Below are positions 16,084 through 25,149 of a DNA stretch of 64,000 nt, piece after piece. This stretch comes from Bradyrhizobium paxllaeri (lineage in GTDB: Bacteria > Pseudomonadota > Alphaproteobacteria > Rhizobiales > Xanthobacteraceae), in the NCBI RefSeq assembly GCF_001693515.2, contig NZ_CP042968.1, forward strand, positions 620,001 to 684,000. Reading direction: 5' to 3'. Both the position numbers and the translations under genes were made by a program. Position 1 is the first letter of the stretch. The number at the start of each line of letters is the position of its first letter. Below the pieces are notes generated by a model that did no database searches, had not been told where the DNA came from, and saw only the letters and a list, made by a program, of their open reading frames with translations.

Positions 16084-17007
16084 CTACGCCGTCATGTTGA
16101 TCTTCCAGCGCCCTTCCTTCGAAAGCTGCTGAATCTCGGATACGATCAGCGTCGCGATCGTCGTTGTCGCAATCGACGGCGGATGCGCGATCGGCGAAGC
16201 CAGGATCAGTTCGCGCGACACCGAGGGACTGACGGCAGCCATCTCCAGGCGCTTTGCCGCCACTTCAGTGCGTATGGCGGAAGGCGGCAGCAGCGTATAG
16301 CCGAGGCCTTCCTCCATCAGGCTGATCTGCGCGCGGTAGGAGTCCACCTCGATCATCGCATCGAGTTTCAGCTTTTCGCGGGCCAGCGCCTTCTCCAGCA
16401 GCGCCCGCAGGCCATGCGAGATGCTCGGCAAAATCAGCTTCTGCTTCACCAGCCATTTCAGATCGATCTGCTTGCGCTTGTTCAAACCCGACCCCGGCGG
16501 CCCCACGGCGACGATGTCCTCGCGGCCGATCGACTGGACCTGGAGATGCAGATCGACGGCGGGGCCATAAATGATCGCGAGATCCATTTCGCCGCGGTGC
16601 AGCCATTCGACCAGATGCCCGCCATAGCTCTCGACGATGCGCAGCGAGACGTCGGGAAATTCGTTGAGGACACGGCGGGCAAACCGTCCGGACAGCACCG
16701 CGCTGACCGTCGGCACCATGCCGAGGATGACGCGGCCCGACGGGTTGCCATTGGCCGATTTGAGGTCGTCGCTGACCTGCTCGATCTGGCGGATCAGGCC
16801 TGTGGTGCGGTCGAGCAGCATCCGGCCGGCGCTGGTGAGCAGCATGCCGCGGCCGTTGCGCACGAACAGCTCGACCCGCAGTTCATGCTCGAGCAGCTTG
16901 ATATGCCGGCTCAGCGCCGGCTGCGCGGCACGTAGCCGGTCGGCGGCCTTGCTCAAGCTTCCGAGTTCGGCTACGGCCCGGAATGTCCGCAATTGTTTGA
17001 GATCCAT
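16084..17007 (-). CDS. LysR-family transcriptional regulator
   Basis: A protein of 307 residues. The N-terminal winged helix-turn-helix reads MDLKQLRTFRAVAELGSLSKAADRL, then AAQPALSRHIKLLEHELRVELFVR; the effector-binding domain follows (GRVILGMVPTVSAVL, VSLRIVESYGGHLVEWLHRGEMDLAII). The pattern is closest to Nac/Cbl-like rhizobial LysR proteins. It is divergent from the rhodanese gene, only 35 bases away, and convergent with the TPP decarboxylase genes. Either could be its target; position slightly favours the rhodanese gene, because LysR regulators usually control a divergent neighbour. Confidence 0.92.
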   Translation of the reverse strand: MDLKQLRTFRAVAELGSLSKAADRLRAAQPALSRHIKLLEHELRVELFVRNGRGMLLTSAGRMLLDRTTGLIRQIEQVSDDLKSANGNPSGRVILGMVPTVSAVLSGRFARRVLNEFPDVSLRIVESYGGHLVEWLHRGEMDLAIIYGPAVDLHLQVQSIGREDIVAVGPPGSGLNKRKQIDLKWLVKQKLILPSISHGLRALLEKALAREKLKLDAMIEVDSYRAQISLMEEGLGYTLLPPSAIRTEVAAKRLEMAAVSPSVSRELILASPIAHPPSIATTTIATLIVSEIQQLSKEGRWKINMTA

Positions 17008-17042
17008 CGCCCGCTCAGCATGCCCATGATGCCAGCGATCAT

Positions 17043-18302
17043 ATGCCGTTTTCGGAAATCCCGTCCATGACCGTACCCTCAGTCACGCCCTCGCAAGTCC
17101 GCACCGCGCTGCTGCTGCGCCAGGAAATCGCGCTGCTCGACGTCAGGCACGAAGCCACCTTCGCCACCGGCCATCCCCTGTTTGCCGCCAACATGGCAGC
17201 CGACCGGATCGCGCTCGAAGCCGAGGCGCGGCTGCCGCGCAAGGACGTGCCGATCGTGCTCTACGACGCCGGCGAGGGCCTCGTGCCGCAGGCCGCGGAA
17301 CGGTTGGCCGCACTGGGCTATTCCAATGTCCGCCAGCTTGATGGCGGGCTGCAGGGCTGGAAGTCGGCGGGCTATGAGGTGTTCGAGGACGTCAATTCCT
17401 ACGCCAAGGCCTTTGGCGAACTGGTCGAGTCGCGCCGCCACACGCCGTCGCTGGCCGCCGAGGAAGTCGGCGCGCTGATCGCAGGCGGGGCCAACATCCA
17501 AATTCTCGACGTCCGCCGGTTCGATGAATATGCGACCATGAACATCCCCGGTTCCATCAGCGTGCCTGGCGCGGAACTGGTGCTGCGCGCCGGCCGCGCC
17601 GCGCCCGATCCTGAGACTACCATCATCGTCAATTGCGCCGGCCGCACCCGCTCGATCATCGGCACCCAGTCGCTGATCAATGCCGGCGTCACGAACAAAG
17701 TGGTGGCGTTGCGCAACGGAACGATCGGCTGGACGCTGGCAAAGCAGAATCTCGAGCATGGCTCCGGCCGCCGCGGCGAGATCGGCGCCATTGCAGGCGG
17801 CGAGACCAACGCGCGCGACGTCGCCTATCGCGCCGGTGTTCGGCACATCGGCCTTGTGGAAATGACGACGCTGCAGGCGCAGGCCGATCGCACGCTGTAT
17901 CGCTTCGACGTGCGTTCGGAGGAGGAATACACCGCCGGCCACCTCGCAGGCTTTCGCCACTACGCCGGCGGACAGTTGGTGCAGGAGGTGGACATGGCAG
18001 CGCCAGTGCGCGGCGCACGCATCGTGCTGACGGACGACAGAAGCGTCCGCGCCGACATGACCGCATCCTGGCTCGCGCAGATGGGCTGGGAAGTTTACGT
18101 GCTCGAAGGCGGTTACGATGCCGCCGCGCTGGAAGTAGGTCCGCCGCTGGTTATCCCAAAGCCCGATCCGTCACACCGCTATCGCCGCCCCTATGAGGGC
18201 ACTGACGTCAAAGAGAGCGCGATGCAGGCCTATCTCGACTGGGAATACGGTCTCGTCGACCAGCTCCGCCGTGACGCCACACATGGGTTTTTCGTGATCT
18301 GA
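17043..18302 (+). CDS. Multi-domain rhodanese-like sulfurtransferase
   Basis: A protein of 419 residues made of three or four tandem rhodanese-type modules: about 10-115 (LLDVRHEATFATGHPLFAAN, QLDGGLQGWKSAG), about 130-250 (ILDVRRFDEYATMNIPGS, NCAGRTRSIIG) and about 275-380 (RFDVRSEEEYTAGHLAGF, YVLEGGYDAA). Only the second has a cysteine at the active-site position (NCAGRTR). The first has YDAGEG and the third TDDRSV, so these are structural copies. Family members pass sulfane sulfur from a donor to a thiol acceptor. MTVPSV at 17067 is an alternative start. Confidence 0.85.
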   Translation: MPFSEIPSMTVPSVTPSQVRTALLLRQEIALLDVRHEATFATGHPLFAANMAADRIALEAEARLPRKDVPIVLYDAGEGLVPQAAERLAALGYSNVRQLDGGLQGWKSAGYEVFEDVNSYAKAFGELVESRRHTPSLAAEEVGALIAGGANIQILDVRRFDEYATMNIPGSISVPGAELVLRAGRAAPDPETTIIVNCAGRTRSIIGTQSLINAGVTNKVVALRNGTIGWTLAKQNLEHGSGRRGEIGAIAGGETNARDVAYRAGVRHIGLVEMTTLQAQADRTLYRFDVRSEEEYTAGHLAGFRHYAGGQLVQEVDMAAPVRGARIVLTDDRSVRADMTASWLAQMGWEVYVLEGGYDAAALEVGPPLVIPKPDPSHRYRRPYEGTDVKESAMQAYLDWEYGLVDQLRRDATHGFFVI

Positions 18303-18310
18303 TGGCCTGT

Positions 18311-18339
18311 CGCGCCGTAGCTCGAAGAGCGAAGGCGGA
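18311..18339. repeat. Short repeat, family D
   Basis: The core GCCGTAGCTCGAAGAGCG and its flanks to GGCGGA recur exactly over 25 bases at 52399-52423, inside a family A repeat. The ends CGCC and GGCG are inverted. It lies between two convergent genes. Confidence 0.6.
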
Positions 18340-19095
18340 TCATTCATCACCGCCCATCATGCTTTCAAGTTTTTCCGCGGCGTAATTCTCTCCGATCGAC
18401 AGCGCGCAAATCCGCGAGATGTGCACGTAGGGAAGACCGCTCTCCTTCGCCCACGCATTGAACTGCGCCTGCACCTTGGCGAGATCGCGCTTGGAAGTCA
18501 CGGTCTCCGCGATGTCGAGCCCGGCATCGCGCAGGCAGAGCACGACATCGCGGGAAGTGACAAACCCGTCCCAACCGAGAAAGCGCAGCATCATCTGCCC
18601 GGTATTGCCGCCAAGCCGGCTGCCGCGCTTGGCCAGCAGTTCCAGCAGCCCGGCCTCGTCGGAGGACGGCCAGTTGGCGAGGAACTTGCCGAAACTGCCG
18701 TGCTCCCTGGCGATGTCCCGGACGAAGCTTGCATTGGCGCGCACCGACATGATCTTGGCGCCGTTGCGGACGATACGCGTGTCCTTCATCAGATCGTCCC
18801 AGAACTCGTCCGGCTTCAGCGACAGCGGCCCGGGCTTGAAGCCGAGAAACGCCTTTTCGAAGCCAGGCCATTTGTTCTCGATCACGCTCCAGGCGAAGCC
18901 CGCGCAGAACACCCGCTTGGCCATTTCAGCCAAAATCCGGTCGTCGCCGAGCCTGGCGAGCGCCTTCGGATCGGGCTTGGCCGGCAGCAGCTTGGCCAGC
19001 GCCTTCGGCCCGCCCTTGCGCTTCTCGGCGCGGGCGCGAATCGTCTTGAACGCAGTCACGGTGCACGGCCCCCCGGTGAAATCCCCTGAAACCAT
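18340..19095 (-). CDS. DNA-3-methyladenine glycosylase I-like protein
   Basis: A protein of about 251 residues from the HhH-GPD-related Tag branch, which removes alkylated adenine in base-excision repair. Visible family segments are FCAGFAWSVIENKWPGFEKAF, DTRIVRNGAKIMSVRANASF and GWDGFVTSRDVVLCLRDAGLDI. The zinc-binding residues of E. coli Tag are not evident, so it belongs to the divergent rhizobial subgroup. The start is uncertain: ATG 19095 adds a short unusual leader, and a GTG at 19059 would begin at TAFKTIRARAEKRKGG, which looks more natural. It stands alone between convergent and divergent genes. Confidence 0.78.
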   Translation of the reverse strand: MVSGDFTGGPCTVTAFKTIRARAEKRKGGPKALAKLLPAKPDPKALARLGDDRILAEMAKRVFCAGFAWSVIENKWPGFEKAFLGFKPGPLSLKPDEFWDDLMKDTRIVRNGAKIMSVRANASFVRDIAREHGSFGKFLANWPSSDEAGLLELLAKRGSRLGGNTGQMMLRFLGWDGFVTSRDVVLCLRDAGLDIAETVTSKRDLAKVQAQFNAWAKESGLPYVHISRICALSIGENYAAEKLESMMGGDE

Positions 19096-19290
19096 AGCCT
19101 AGAAGTGATCGGCTGACCTGCAAAGAATGGATGGCGTCTGGGGTCGATTTCGCCTAAAGCATCCCCACCTCATTCAAATCCGTCAGGCCGTGCGGCTGCG
19201 CGTCGTCAATGCGCAGCTTTAAGTCGTTTCGGTTCGAGGCATCCATTTCATATTTCCCGGCTGACAACGCCAAGCAAGGTCTGACATCTC

Positions 19291-21159
19291 GTGACTTTTC
19301 TACCTACCTGTCCGCCGCTCGCCCGAGCCCTGGCGGAACGCAATTTCGACCGCCTGACGCCGGTGCAGACGGCGGTGCTGGCTGATGATGCCGATGGCCG
19401 CGACCTGCTGGTTTCGGCGCAGACCGGGTCGGGCAAGACCGTCGCCTATGGCCTGGCGGTCGCGAGCAACCTGCTGGAAGGCGCCGAGCGGTTCGGGCAG
19501 GCCGCGGCGCCGCTGGCGCTGATCGTTGCGCCGACCCGCGAGCTGGCGCTTCAGGTGCATCGCGAACTCGCCTGGCTTTATCAGCACGCGGGTGCCCGCG
19601 TGGTTTCCTGCGTCGGCGGCATGGACCCGCGCCGCGAGCAGCGCGAACTGGCGGTAGGCGCACATATCGTGGTCGGCACGCCGGGGCGGCTCTGCGACCA
19701 TCTGCGGCGCGGCCGTCTCGACGTTTCCGAGTTGAAGGCCATCGTGCTCGACGAGGCCGACGAGATGCTCGATCTCGGTTTCCGCGAGGACATGGAATTC
19801 ATCCTGCAGGCCACGCCGGAGGACCTCCGCACGCTGTTGTTCTCGGCGACCTTGCCGCCCGGCATCGTCGCGCTGGCGAAGGACTATCAGCAGGACGCCT
19901 TTCGCGTCGAAGTCGCGGGCGAGGAGGGTGGACACGCCGATATCGAGTACCGCGCGGTCCGGATCGCGGCCGGCGATGTCGAGCATGCCGTCGTCAATAT
20001 TCTGCGCTACTTCGAATCGCCGGGCACGCTGGTGTTCTGCAACACGCGCGAGGCCGTGCGGCATCTGCAGGCGACGCTGCTGGAGCGCGGTTTTTCGGTG
20101 GTGGCGCTGTCGGGCGAACTGACCCAGAACGAGCGGACGCTGGCGCTGCAGGCGCTGCGTGACGGCCGCGCCCGGGTTTGCGTCGCGACCGATGTCGCCG
20201 CGCGCGGCATCGATTTGCCGAACCTCGATCTCGTCATCCACGCCGACCTGCCCAACGATCCCGAAGTCATGCAGCATCGCTCCGGCCGCACCGGGCGGGC
20301 AGGGCGCAAGGGCGTCAGCATTCTCCTGGTGTCCTCGGCCCGGCGCCGTCGCGCCGACATGCTGCTCAAGCTGGCCGGCATCGACGCGGCCTGGGGCGTG
20401 GCGCCGCAGCCCGATGAGATCCGAAAGCTCGATCAGGAGCGGCTGCTGCGCGACGATGTGTTCGCAGGCGAGATAACGCCTGAGGACCAGGCGCTCGCGC
20501 AAGCCCTGCTCGCCGAACGGTCGCCGGAACAGATCGCCACGGCGCTGGCGCGGCTCTATCGCGCACGCCTGCCGTCGCCCGAGGACATCGTCGATTCCGG
20601 CGAGGATCGGGTCAAATCCCGTGCGGAGCGCGCCCGTGAACGGGCGGATCGCGAAGCCGAGCGCGGATCGAAGCCTGGCAAAGCTTCGGTGCGCCATCGC
20701 ATGACGGAGGACAGCGTCTGGTTCACCGCCGCGATCGGACGGCGCAAGAACGCCGAAGCGCGCTGGCTGCTGCCGATGCTGTGCCGTCGCGGCAGCATCA
20801 AGAAGGAAGACATCGGTACCATCCGCATTCTCGACACCGTCACCGAATTCGAAATTTCCGCGCGTGTCGCCCGCCGCTTCGCCGCGCGCATCCGCCGCCC
20901 CGACAAGGAAGACAGCATTCGCATCGAGGCGCTCACAAGTGGCGCCCCCAACGAGGAAGTACGCGAGAAGGAAAGGGCGCCAAAGCCGCGCGGCAAAAAC
21001 AAGATCTCTGACAAGCCGGCGTTTGACAAGAAGGCGCATTACGATACCAAAAGGCGGGATCGAGGCGAGCACGCGCACGCGGGAAAGCCGCGGCATGAGA
21101 ATGGAGCTTCTGCGAAGCCCGTATTCGGAAAGAAGAAAAAGAAGAAATTTCGGGGCTGA
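19291..21159 (+). CDS. DEAD-box ATP-dependent RNA helicase (DeaD/CsdA-like)
   Basis: A protein of 622 residues. The helicase core is complete: the Q-motif segment around FDRLTPVQTAVL, motif I AQTGSGKT, Ia PTRELALQ, Ib TPGRL, II DEAD (VLDEADEML), III SAT, IV LVFCNTRE, V ATDVAARGID and VI HRSGRTGRAG. A DbpA-type RNA-binding fold follows near 485-555 (DSVWFTAAIGRRKNAEARWLLPMLCRRG), then a basic tail rich in Lys and Arg ending KKKKKKFRG. This domain order fits helicases that help ribosome assembly or unwind structured mRNA, often in the cold. The GTG start is preceded by about 195 bases of non-coding leader, which could carry cold-shock control, but no element was recognised there. Confidence 0.95.
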   Translation: MTFLPTCPPLARALAERNFDRLTPVQTAVLADDADGRDLLVSAQTGSGKTVAYGLAVASNLLEGAERFGQAAAPLALIVAPTRELALQVHRELAWLYQHAGARVVSCVGGMDPRREQRELAVGAHIVVGTPGRLCDHLRRGRLDVSELKAIVLDEADEMLDLGFREDMEFILQATPEDLRTLLFSATLPPGIVALAKDYQQDAFRVEVAGEEGGHADIEYRAVRIAAGDVEHAVVNILRYFESPGTLVFCNTREAVRHLQATLLERGFSVVALSGELTQNERTLALQALRDGRARVCVATDVAARGIDLPNLDLVIHADLPNDPEVMQHRSGRTGRAGRKGVSILLVSSARRRRADMLLKLAGIDAAWGVAPQPDEIRKLDQERLLRDDVFAGEITPEDQALAQALLAERSPEQIATALARLYRARLPSPEDIVDSGEDRVKSRAERARERADREAERGSKPGKASVRHRMTEDSVWFTAAIGRRKNAEARWLLPMLCRRGSIKKEDIGTIRILDTVTEFEISARVARRFAARIRRPDKEDSIRIEALTSGAPNEEVREKERAPKPRGKNKISDKPAFDKKAHYDTKRRDRGEHAHAGKPRHENGASAKPVFGKKKKKKFRG

Positions 21160-21218
21160 CCGGAGCGACATCAGCTGAAAGCGCCGACGCTCACCTGCCA
21201 CGCAGATGAGGATCCATC

Positions 21219-21506
21219 ATGAGCGTCTACACCATCGCCCAGTTGAAATTCACCCGCCGCGAACTCTACGACCGCTATCAATCGCGCTTCATGGGCGTGT
21301 TCAGGAAGTTCAGGGGTAAGCTGCTGGTGGTGGATGCGCACCCCGTCGTGCTGGAAGGCGAATGGCCGCGCGACAAGGTCGTGATCATGGAATTTCCCGA
21401 TGACGCCGCGGCCAGGGAATTCCAGAATTCGCCGGAGTATCGGGAGATATCGGTCGACCGGAAAGCGGGCGCCGACACCATCGTGCTGACGGTGCGTGGC
21501 TTGTGA
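21219..21506 (+). CDS. DUF1330 family protein
   Basis: A protein of 95 residues with the ferredoxin-like fold of DUF1330 (MSVYTIAQLKFTRRELYDRYQSRF, GKLLVVDAHPVVLEGEWPRDKVVIMEFPDDAAAREFQNSPEY). The function of the family is not established. It lies 59 bases after the RNA helicase stop with its own GATGAGGAT ribosome-binding sequence. Confidence 0.85.
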   Translation: MSVYTIAQLKFTRRELYDRYQSRFMGVFRKFRGKLLVVDAHPVVLEGEWPRDKVVIMEFPDDAAAREFQNSPEYREISVDRKAGADTIVLTVRGL

Positions 21507-21698
21507 CATAGGCGCGCTGCCTGAAGCGGTTCCCTGCTCGGCATTGTTGCATTCCGGAACATCACCGAGATCGGGTTTCGCCGGACCATACTTGTGCTAT
21601 GGCTGTTGTCAGGCGCTTCGCTCGCCTTGGCCTGATGGTGTGATCACGGCGGAAGGCGGCGAAGCCTTAACAGTCCTTCAGCATTGGCCGAAAGAATC

Positions 21699-22955
21699 AT
21701 GACTGCAGTTCAGCGCAACGTTTCCGCCCCGATCGATCCAGTAAAACTCGACCGCCTCGCCGAAGTCGCGATCAAGGTCGGCTTGCAGTTACGGCCGGGA
21801 CAAGACCTGCTGGTGACCGCGCCCTCGGTCGCGCTGCCGCTGGTGCGCCGGATTGCCGAACATGCCTACAAGGCCGGCGCGGGTATCGTGACGCCGTTCC
21901 TGGCGGATGAGGCGATCACGCTGTCGCGCTATCGCCATGGCCATGACGCAAGCTTCGATCGTGCCGCCAACTGGCTTTATGAGGGCATGGCGAAGGCATT
22001 CACCGCCAATACCGCGCGGCTGGCCATCGTTGGCGACAATCCGATGCTGCTGTCGGGCGAGGATCCGGTGAAGGTGGCGCGCGCCAGCAAGGCCAATTCG
22101 ATCGCCTATCAGCCGGCGCTGGAGAAGATCGTCAATTTCGACACCAACTGGAACATCATCGCATATCCCAGCCCGTCCTGGGCGAAGCAGGTTTTCCCCG
22201 ATGTCCCGGAGGATGTCGCGGTTGCAAAACTGGCGGACGCGATCTTTGCGGCGTCCCGCGTCGATCAGGACGGTGCCGTCGCGGCCTGGGAGAAACACAA
22301 CGCGGTGCTGCGCGAGCGGACCGAATGGCTGAACGGCCAACGCTTTCATGCGCTGAAATATTCCGGTCCCGGCACTGACCTGACGATCGGGCTCGCTGAC
22401 GGCCATGAGTGGGAAGGCGGCGCCTCGACGGCGAAGAACGGCATCACCTGCAACGCCAACATCCCGACCGAGGAAGTTTTCACCACGCCGCATTGCCGGC
22501 GCGTGAGCGGCCATGTGGTCTCGTCGAAGCCGCTGTCCTATCAGGGCACGCTGATCGACAACATCCAGGTGAAGTTCGAGGAAGGCCGCATCGTCGAGGC
22601 GAAGGCTTCGCGCGGCGAGGAGGTGCTGAAGAAGGTGCTCGACACCGACGAGGGCGCGGCGCGCCTCGGCGAAGTGGCGCTGGTGCCGCATTCCTCGCCG
22701 ATCTCCAGGAGCGGGCTGTTGTTCTTCAACACGCTGTTCGACGAGAACGCCGCCTCGCACATCGCGCTCGGACAATGCTACTCGAAGTGCTTCGTTAATG
22801 GCGACAAGCTGACGCCGGAACAGATCGCGGCCCAGGGCGGCAACAAGAGCCTCATCCATATCGACTGGATGATCGGCACGGCCGAGACCGACATCGACGG
22901 CGTCCACGCCGACGGACGCCGCGTCCCGGTCATGCGCAAGGGTGAATGGGCGTAA
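21699..22955 (+). CDS. M29 family aminopeptidase (AmpS/PepT-like)
   Basis: Cytoplasmic metallo-aminopeptidase of 418 residues. The N-terminal domain (KLDRLAEVAIKVGLQLRPGQDLLVTAP) is followed by the catalytic half with NANIPTEEVFTTPHCRRVSG (metal-ligand Glu), GEVALVPHSSPIS (second Glu), ALGQCYSKCF and LIHIDWMIG (His and Asp). These are the M29 two-metal ligands, except that the usual histidine after ALG is replaced by GQCY, which could alter metal binding. The start at 21699 (ATG) is preferred over TTG 21684. The stop codon is immediately followed by the stop of the convergent amidohydrolase gene. Confidence 0.9.
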   Translation: MTAVQRNVSAPIDPVKLDRLAEVAIKVGLQLRPGQDLLVTAPSVALPLVRRIAEHAYKAGAGIVTPFLADEAITLSRYRHGHDASFDRAANWLYEGMAKAFTANTARLAIVGDNPMLLSGEDPVKVARASKANSIAYQPALEKIVNFDTNWNIIAYPSPSWAKQVFPDVPEDVAVAKLADAIFAASRVDQDGAVAAWEKHNAVLRERTEWLNGQRFHALKYSGPGTDLTIGLADGHEWEGGASTAKNGITCNANIPTEEVFTTPHCRRVSGHVVSSKPLSYQGTLIDNIQVKFEEGRIVEAKASRGEEVLKKVLDTDEGAARLGEVALVPHSSPISRSGLLFFNTLFDENAASHIALGQCYSKCFVNGDKLTPEQIAAQGGNKSLIHIDWMIGTAETDIDGVHADGRRVPVMRKGEWA

Positions 22956-24005
22956 TCAGTCCAGCTTGAGCCTGTAGAAGCCCGTCGCCGTCTTCGAGAA
23001 CAGCGCGGTCTTTTCGGCTTCGCTGTACTGCGCGGCCAGTCGCTTGAAGGCGTTGAAGATCACCTGATAGCTGCACTGGCCTTTGTCCGGCGGGAAGTTG
23101 CTTTCGAACATGCATCGATCGGGCCCAAAGGCCTCGATGCAGGTTTCGATATAGGGCCGCCACGCGGCGGCGGCTTCCTCGGATGAGGGCGGCTTCGGCC
23201 GCAGATGAAAATCATACCCAAGCAGGCACATCGCGAGCCCGCCGAGCTTGACCACCACGTTCGGGCATCGCGCGATTTCCTGGATCGAGGCTTTCCATCC
23301 CGGAAAGACCTCCTCGCGCCGCCCGGCAAAGCGGCCGATGCCGGCCGGGCCGCCGCAATGATCCAGCACGATTTTTGTGTCGGGAAAGGCGCGGGCGAGA
23401 TCGGTGAGTTCGCCGATCTGCGGATGAAACAGCCAGGCGTCGAAGCTCAGGCCCAGCGGCGCAAGGCAGGCAAAGCCCTTGCGGAAGGTGGTATCGAGCA
23501 ACAGCCCCTGCGGCCGCGTCGCATACATCCCGGCCACGTTGGGATCGGCATCCCAGGCCGAAGAGTGCCGGATGCCGCGGAAGCGGCCGTTGCCGGCCGC
23601 GATCTCGGCTTCGAGCACGGCTTTCGCGCCTTCGCCGAGCAGGAGATTGACGTGGCTGACGATGCCGGCGCAGATCGCAGCCTTGCCGTAGCCGCCGCTC
23701 GCCGCCATGGCAGCTACGCCATTGGCGAATTCGACCTCGCCGACCGGGCGAAACGCTTCGGGCCCGCGCGCGCGGTACATCGAGCGGCAATCGACATAGA
23801 CGGTTGCGATGACGTTGTGGCCGGGGGCGATGTCGGCGGCCATCTCCTCGATCATGTAGCGCAGGCCGCCGCGATCCCAGAGATGGTGATGCGGATCGAC
23901 GATCGGACGGGCGGGATCAATAATCTCCTCGGTGTGCTGCGCCAGCCAGTCTTCGCGCGGATCGGCAAAAAGCCCGCTTTTAGCGGCGGGTGCAGTGCTC
24001 GCCAT
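22956..24005 (-). CDS. Amidohydrolase-2 family metal-dependent hydrolase
   Basis: A protein of about 349 residues with a TIM-barrel fold. The start at 24005 is supported by GGGAGAG just upstream. Metal-site segments are PIVDPHHHLWD (about residue 40), FRGIRHSSAWD, KIVLDHCGGP and MFESNFPPDKG. The last replaces the usual GSDWP aspartate segment, as is common in one large subgroup of this family. Members hydrolyse lactones or decarboxylate aromatic acids; which applies here cannot be said. It abuts the convergent M29 gene with no gap and is followed upstream by a family C repeat. Confidence 0.85.
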   Translation of the reverse strand: MASTAPAAKSGLFADPREDWLAQHTEEIIDPARPIVDPHHHLWDRGGLRYMIEEMAADIAPGHNVIATVYVDCRSMYRARGPEAFRPVGEVEFANGVAAMAASGGYGKAAICAGIVSHVNLLLGEGAKAVLEAEIAAGNGRFRGIRHSSAWDADPNVAGMYATRPQGLLLDTTFRKGFACLAPLGLSFDAWLFHPQIGELTDLARAFPDTKIVLDHCGGPAGIGRFAGRREEVFPGWKASIQEIARCPNVVVKLGGLAMCLLGYDFHLRPKPPSSEEAAAAWRPYIETCIEAFGPDRCMFESNFPPDKGQCSYQVIFNAFKRLAAQYSEAEKTALFSKTATGFYRLKLD

Positions 24006-24043
24006 GAGTTTCTCTCCCTGATTGTTGTTGTTTGTTCTGCTGG

Positions 24044-24162
24044 CCATTGCGAGGAGCGAAGCGACGAAGCAATCCATCTCTCCGCTTGTTGCACTATGGA
24101 TTGCTTCGCGGAGCCTGTCATCGGGCGGGCATTCGCCCGACCCGGTGGCTCGCGATGACGGC
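24044..24162. repeat. Dispersed palindromic repeat, family C (long copy)
   Basis: CATTGCGAGGAGCGAAGCGA and GAAGCAATCCAT pair with ATGGATTGCTTCGC. An additional GGGCGGGCATTCGCCCGACC hairpin and a terminal GCGATGACGG follow. Related copies lie at 41274-41359, with half copies at 4606 and 11519. Confidence 0.82.
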
Positions 24163-24184
24163 GGCAGGCTTTCGCACCTACGTT

Positions 24185-25000
24185 TCACACCCCTTCCAGA
24201 ATAATCACCGTCGGCGTGCCCGGCAGCGTTTCCCGCGAAATCTTCAGCGTTCGCTCGCTCCGCTGATCGATCGTGAATTGCTGGCCGATCAGACGCATGA
24301 ACTCGTCGAGCGGGGTGGCGAAGCGGTGCATCGGCAGCACGATCGAGGAGCGCAGGCGCCGGGTGATGTCGGAGACGCCGTCGAGCGACATCGTATAGGT
24401 GCCGTCGATCGGCACCATCACGATATCGAGCCGGCCGATCGCCGCGAAATGCGTCTCGTCGAGCTTGTGGTGGAGATGCCCGAGATGGCCGATGCACAGG
24501 CCGGCGACCTCGAAGATGAAGATCGAGTTGCCGTCCTTGAGCATTGCGCCGGAGCCCTCGCCATAATAGCGGCGGATGTCGGTCGGCACGTTGCGGATAT
24601 AGACGTCGCCGACGCGCGTCGAGACATGCGCCGCCTGTCCGTTCTCGCCCCAGCCGTGCAGGACATGCGGAATCTTCGGATCGGGAAACAACGTGTAGTG
24701 CGTCGAGTGCGCGCGATTCATGGTGACGACATCGGGCAGCCGGCCGGTCCGGTAGGCGCCGTTGAAGTCGGTTCCGATCCGCACGCCGCCGGGCGTGTCG
24801 ATATAATAGGTGGAATGCCCGACATAGGTGATCGCGACCTCTTCGGCCTTGGCGGCGGTGCGGTGCAGGCTGACCGGGGTCGCGCGCGGCGGCGCGTTTG
24901 CCATCGCCAGGCACTCGCTGCGCAGCGGCTGTTGTTGGGCGGCCGCCGGGACGATCAGCGAACCGAGGAGGGCGAGGGCAACGGCAGAGGATCGCAACAT
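24185..25000 (-). CDS. Exported MBL-fold metal-dependent hydrolase
   Basis: A protein of about 271 residues. A signal peptide (MLRSSAVALALLGSLIVPAAA) is followed by a metallo-beta-lactamase-like fold: ITYVGHSTYYIDTPGGVRIGTDF, TMNRAHSTHYTLF, LCIGHLGHLHHKL and IVMVPIDGTYTM. The pattern resembles the UlaG/L-ascorbate-lactonase-like branch, where HxH and single histidines bind metal; here the central motif reads NRAHSTHY, so metal occupancy is uncertain. The ATG at 25000 is preferred over a TTG at 25012. It is divergent from an alpha/beta-hydrolase gene. Confidence 0.82.
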   Translation of the reverse strand: MLRSSAVALALLGSLIVPAAAQQQPLRSECLAMANAPPRATPVSLHRTAAKAEEVAITYVGHSTYYIDTPGGVRIGTDFNGAYRTGRLPDVVTMNRAHSTHYTLFPDPKIPHVLHGWGENGQAAHVSTRVGDVYIRNVPTDIRRYYGEGSGAMLKDGNSIFIFEVAGLCIGHLGHLHHKLDETHFAAIGRLDIVMVPIDGTYTMSLDGVSDITRRLRSSIVLPMHRFATPLDEFMRLIGQQFTIDQRSERTLKISRETLPGTPTVIILEGV

Positions 25001-25149
25001 GGCTTGACCCAATCTCGCGGCAAAGGCGGAATACTGTATCGCCGAATTTTGCAGCCGTCATGCTGACATTCGCGCACAGCTCTGCACCGGAATTGCTTCA
25101 TCGGCAGGCAGCCGTGTCATATGGTGAAATTCAACCCAGGGAGTTCGCC

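Noticed and set aside
19300..21201. A 633-codon open frame on the minus strand
   Set aside because: It is antisense to the complete DEAD-box helicase gene and rich in low-complexity Arg/Gly/Ala, as expected for a shadow frame.
22956..25061. One 701-codon minus-strand frame as a single fused protein
   Set aside because: Only the part from 24005 downward is the amidohydrolase. The upstream part overlaps the MBL hydrolase gene in another frame and a palindromic repeat, and the ribosome-binding site supports the start at 24005.
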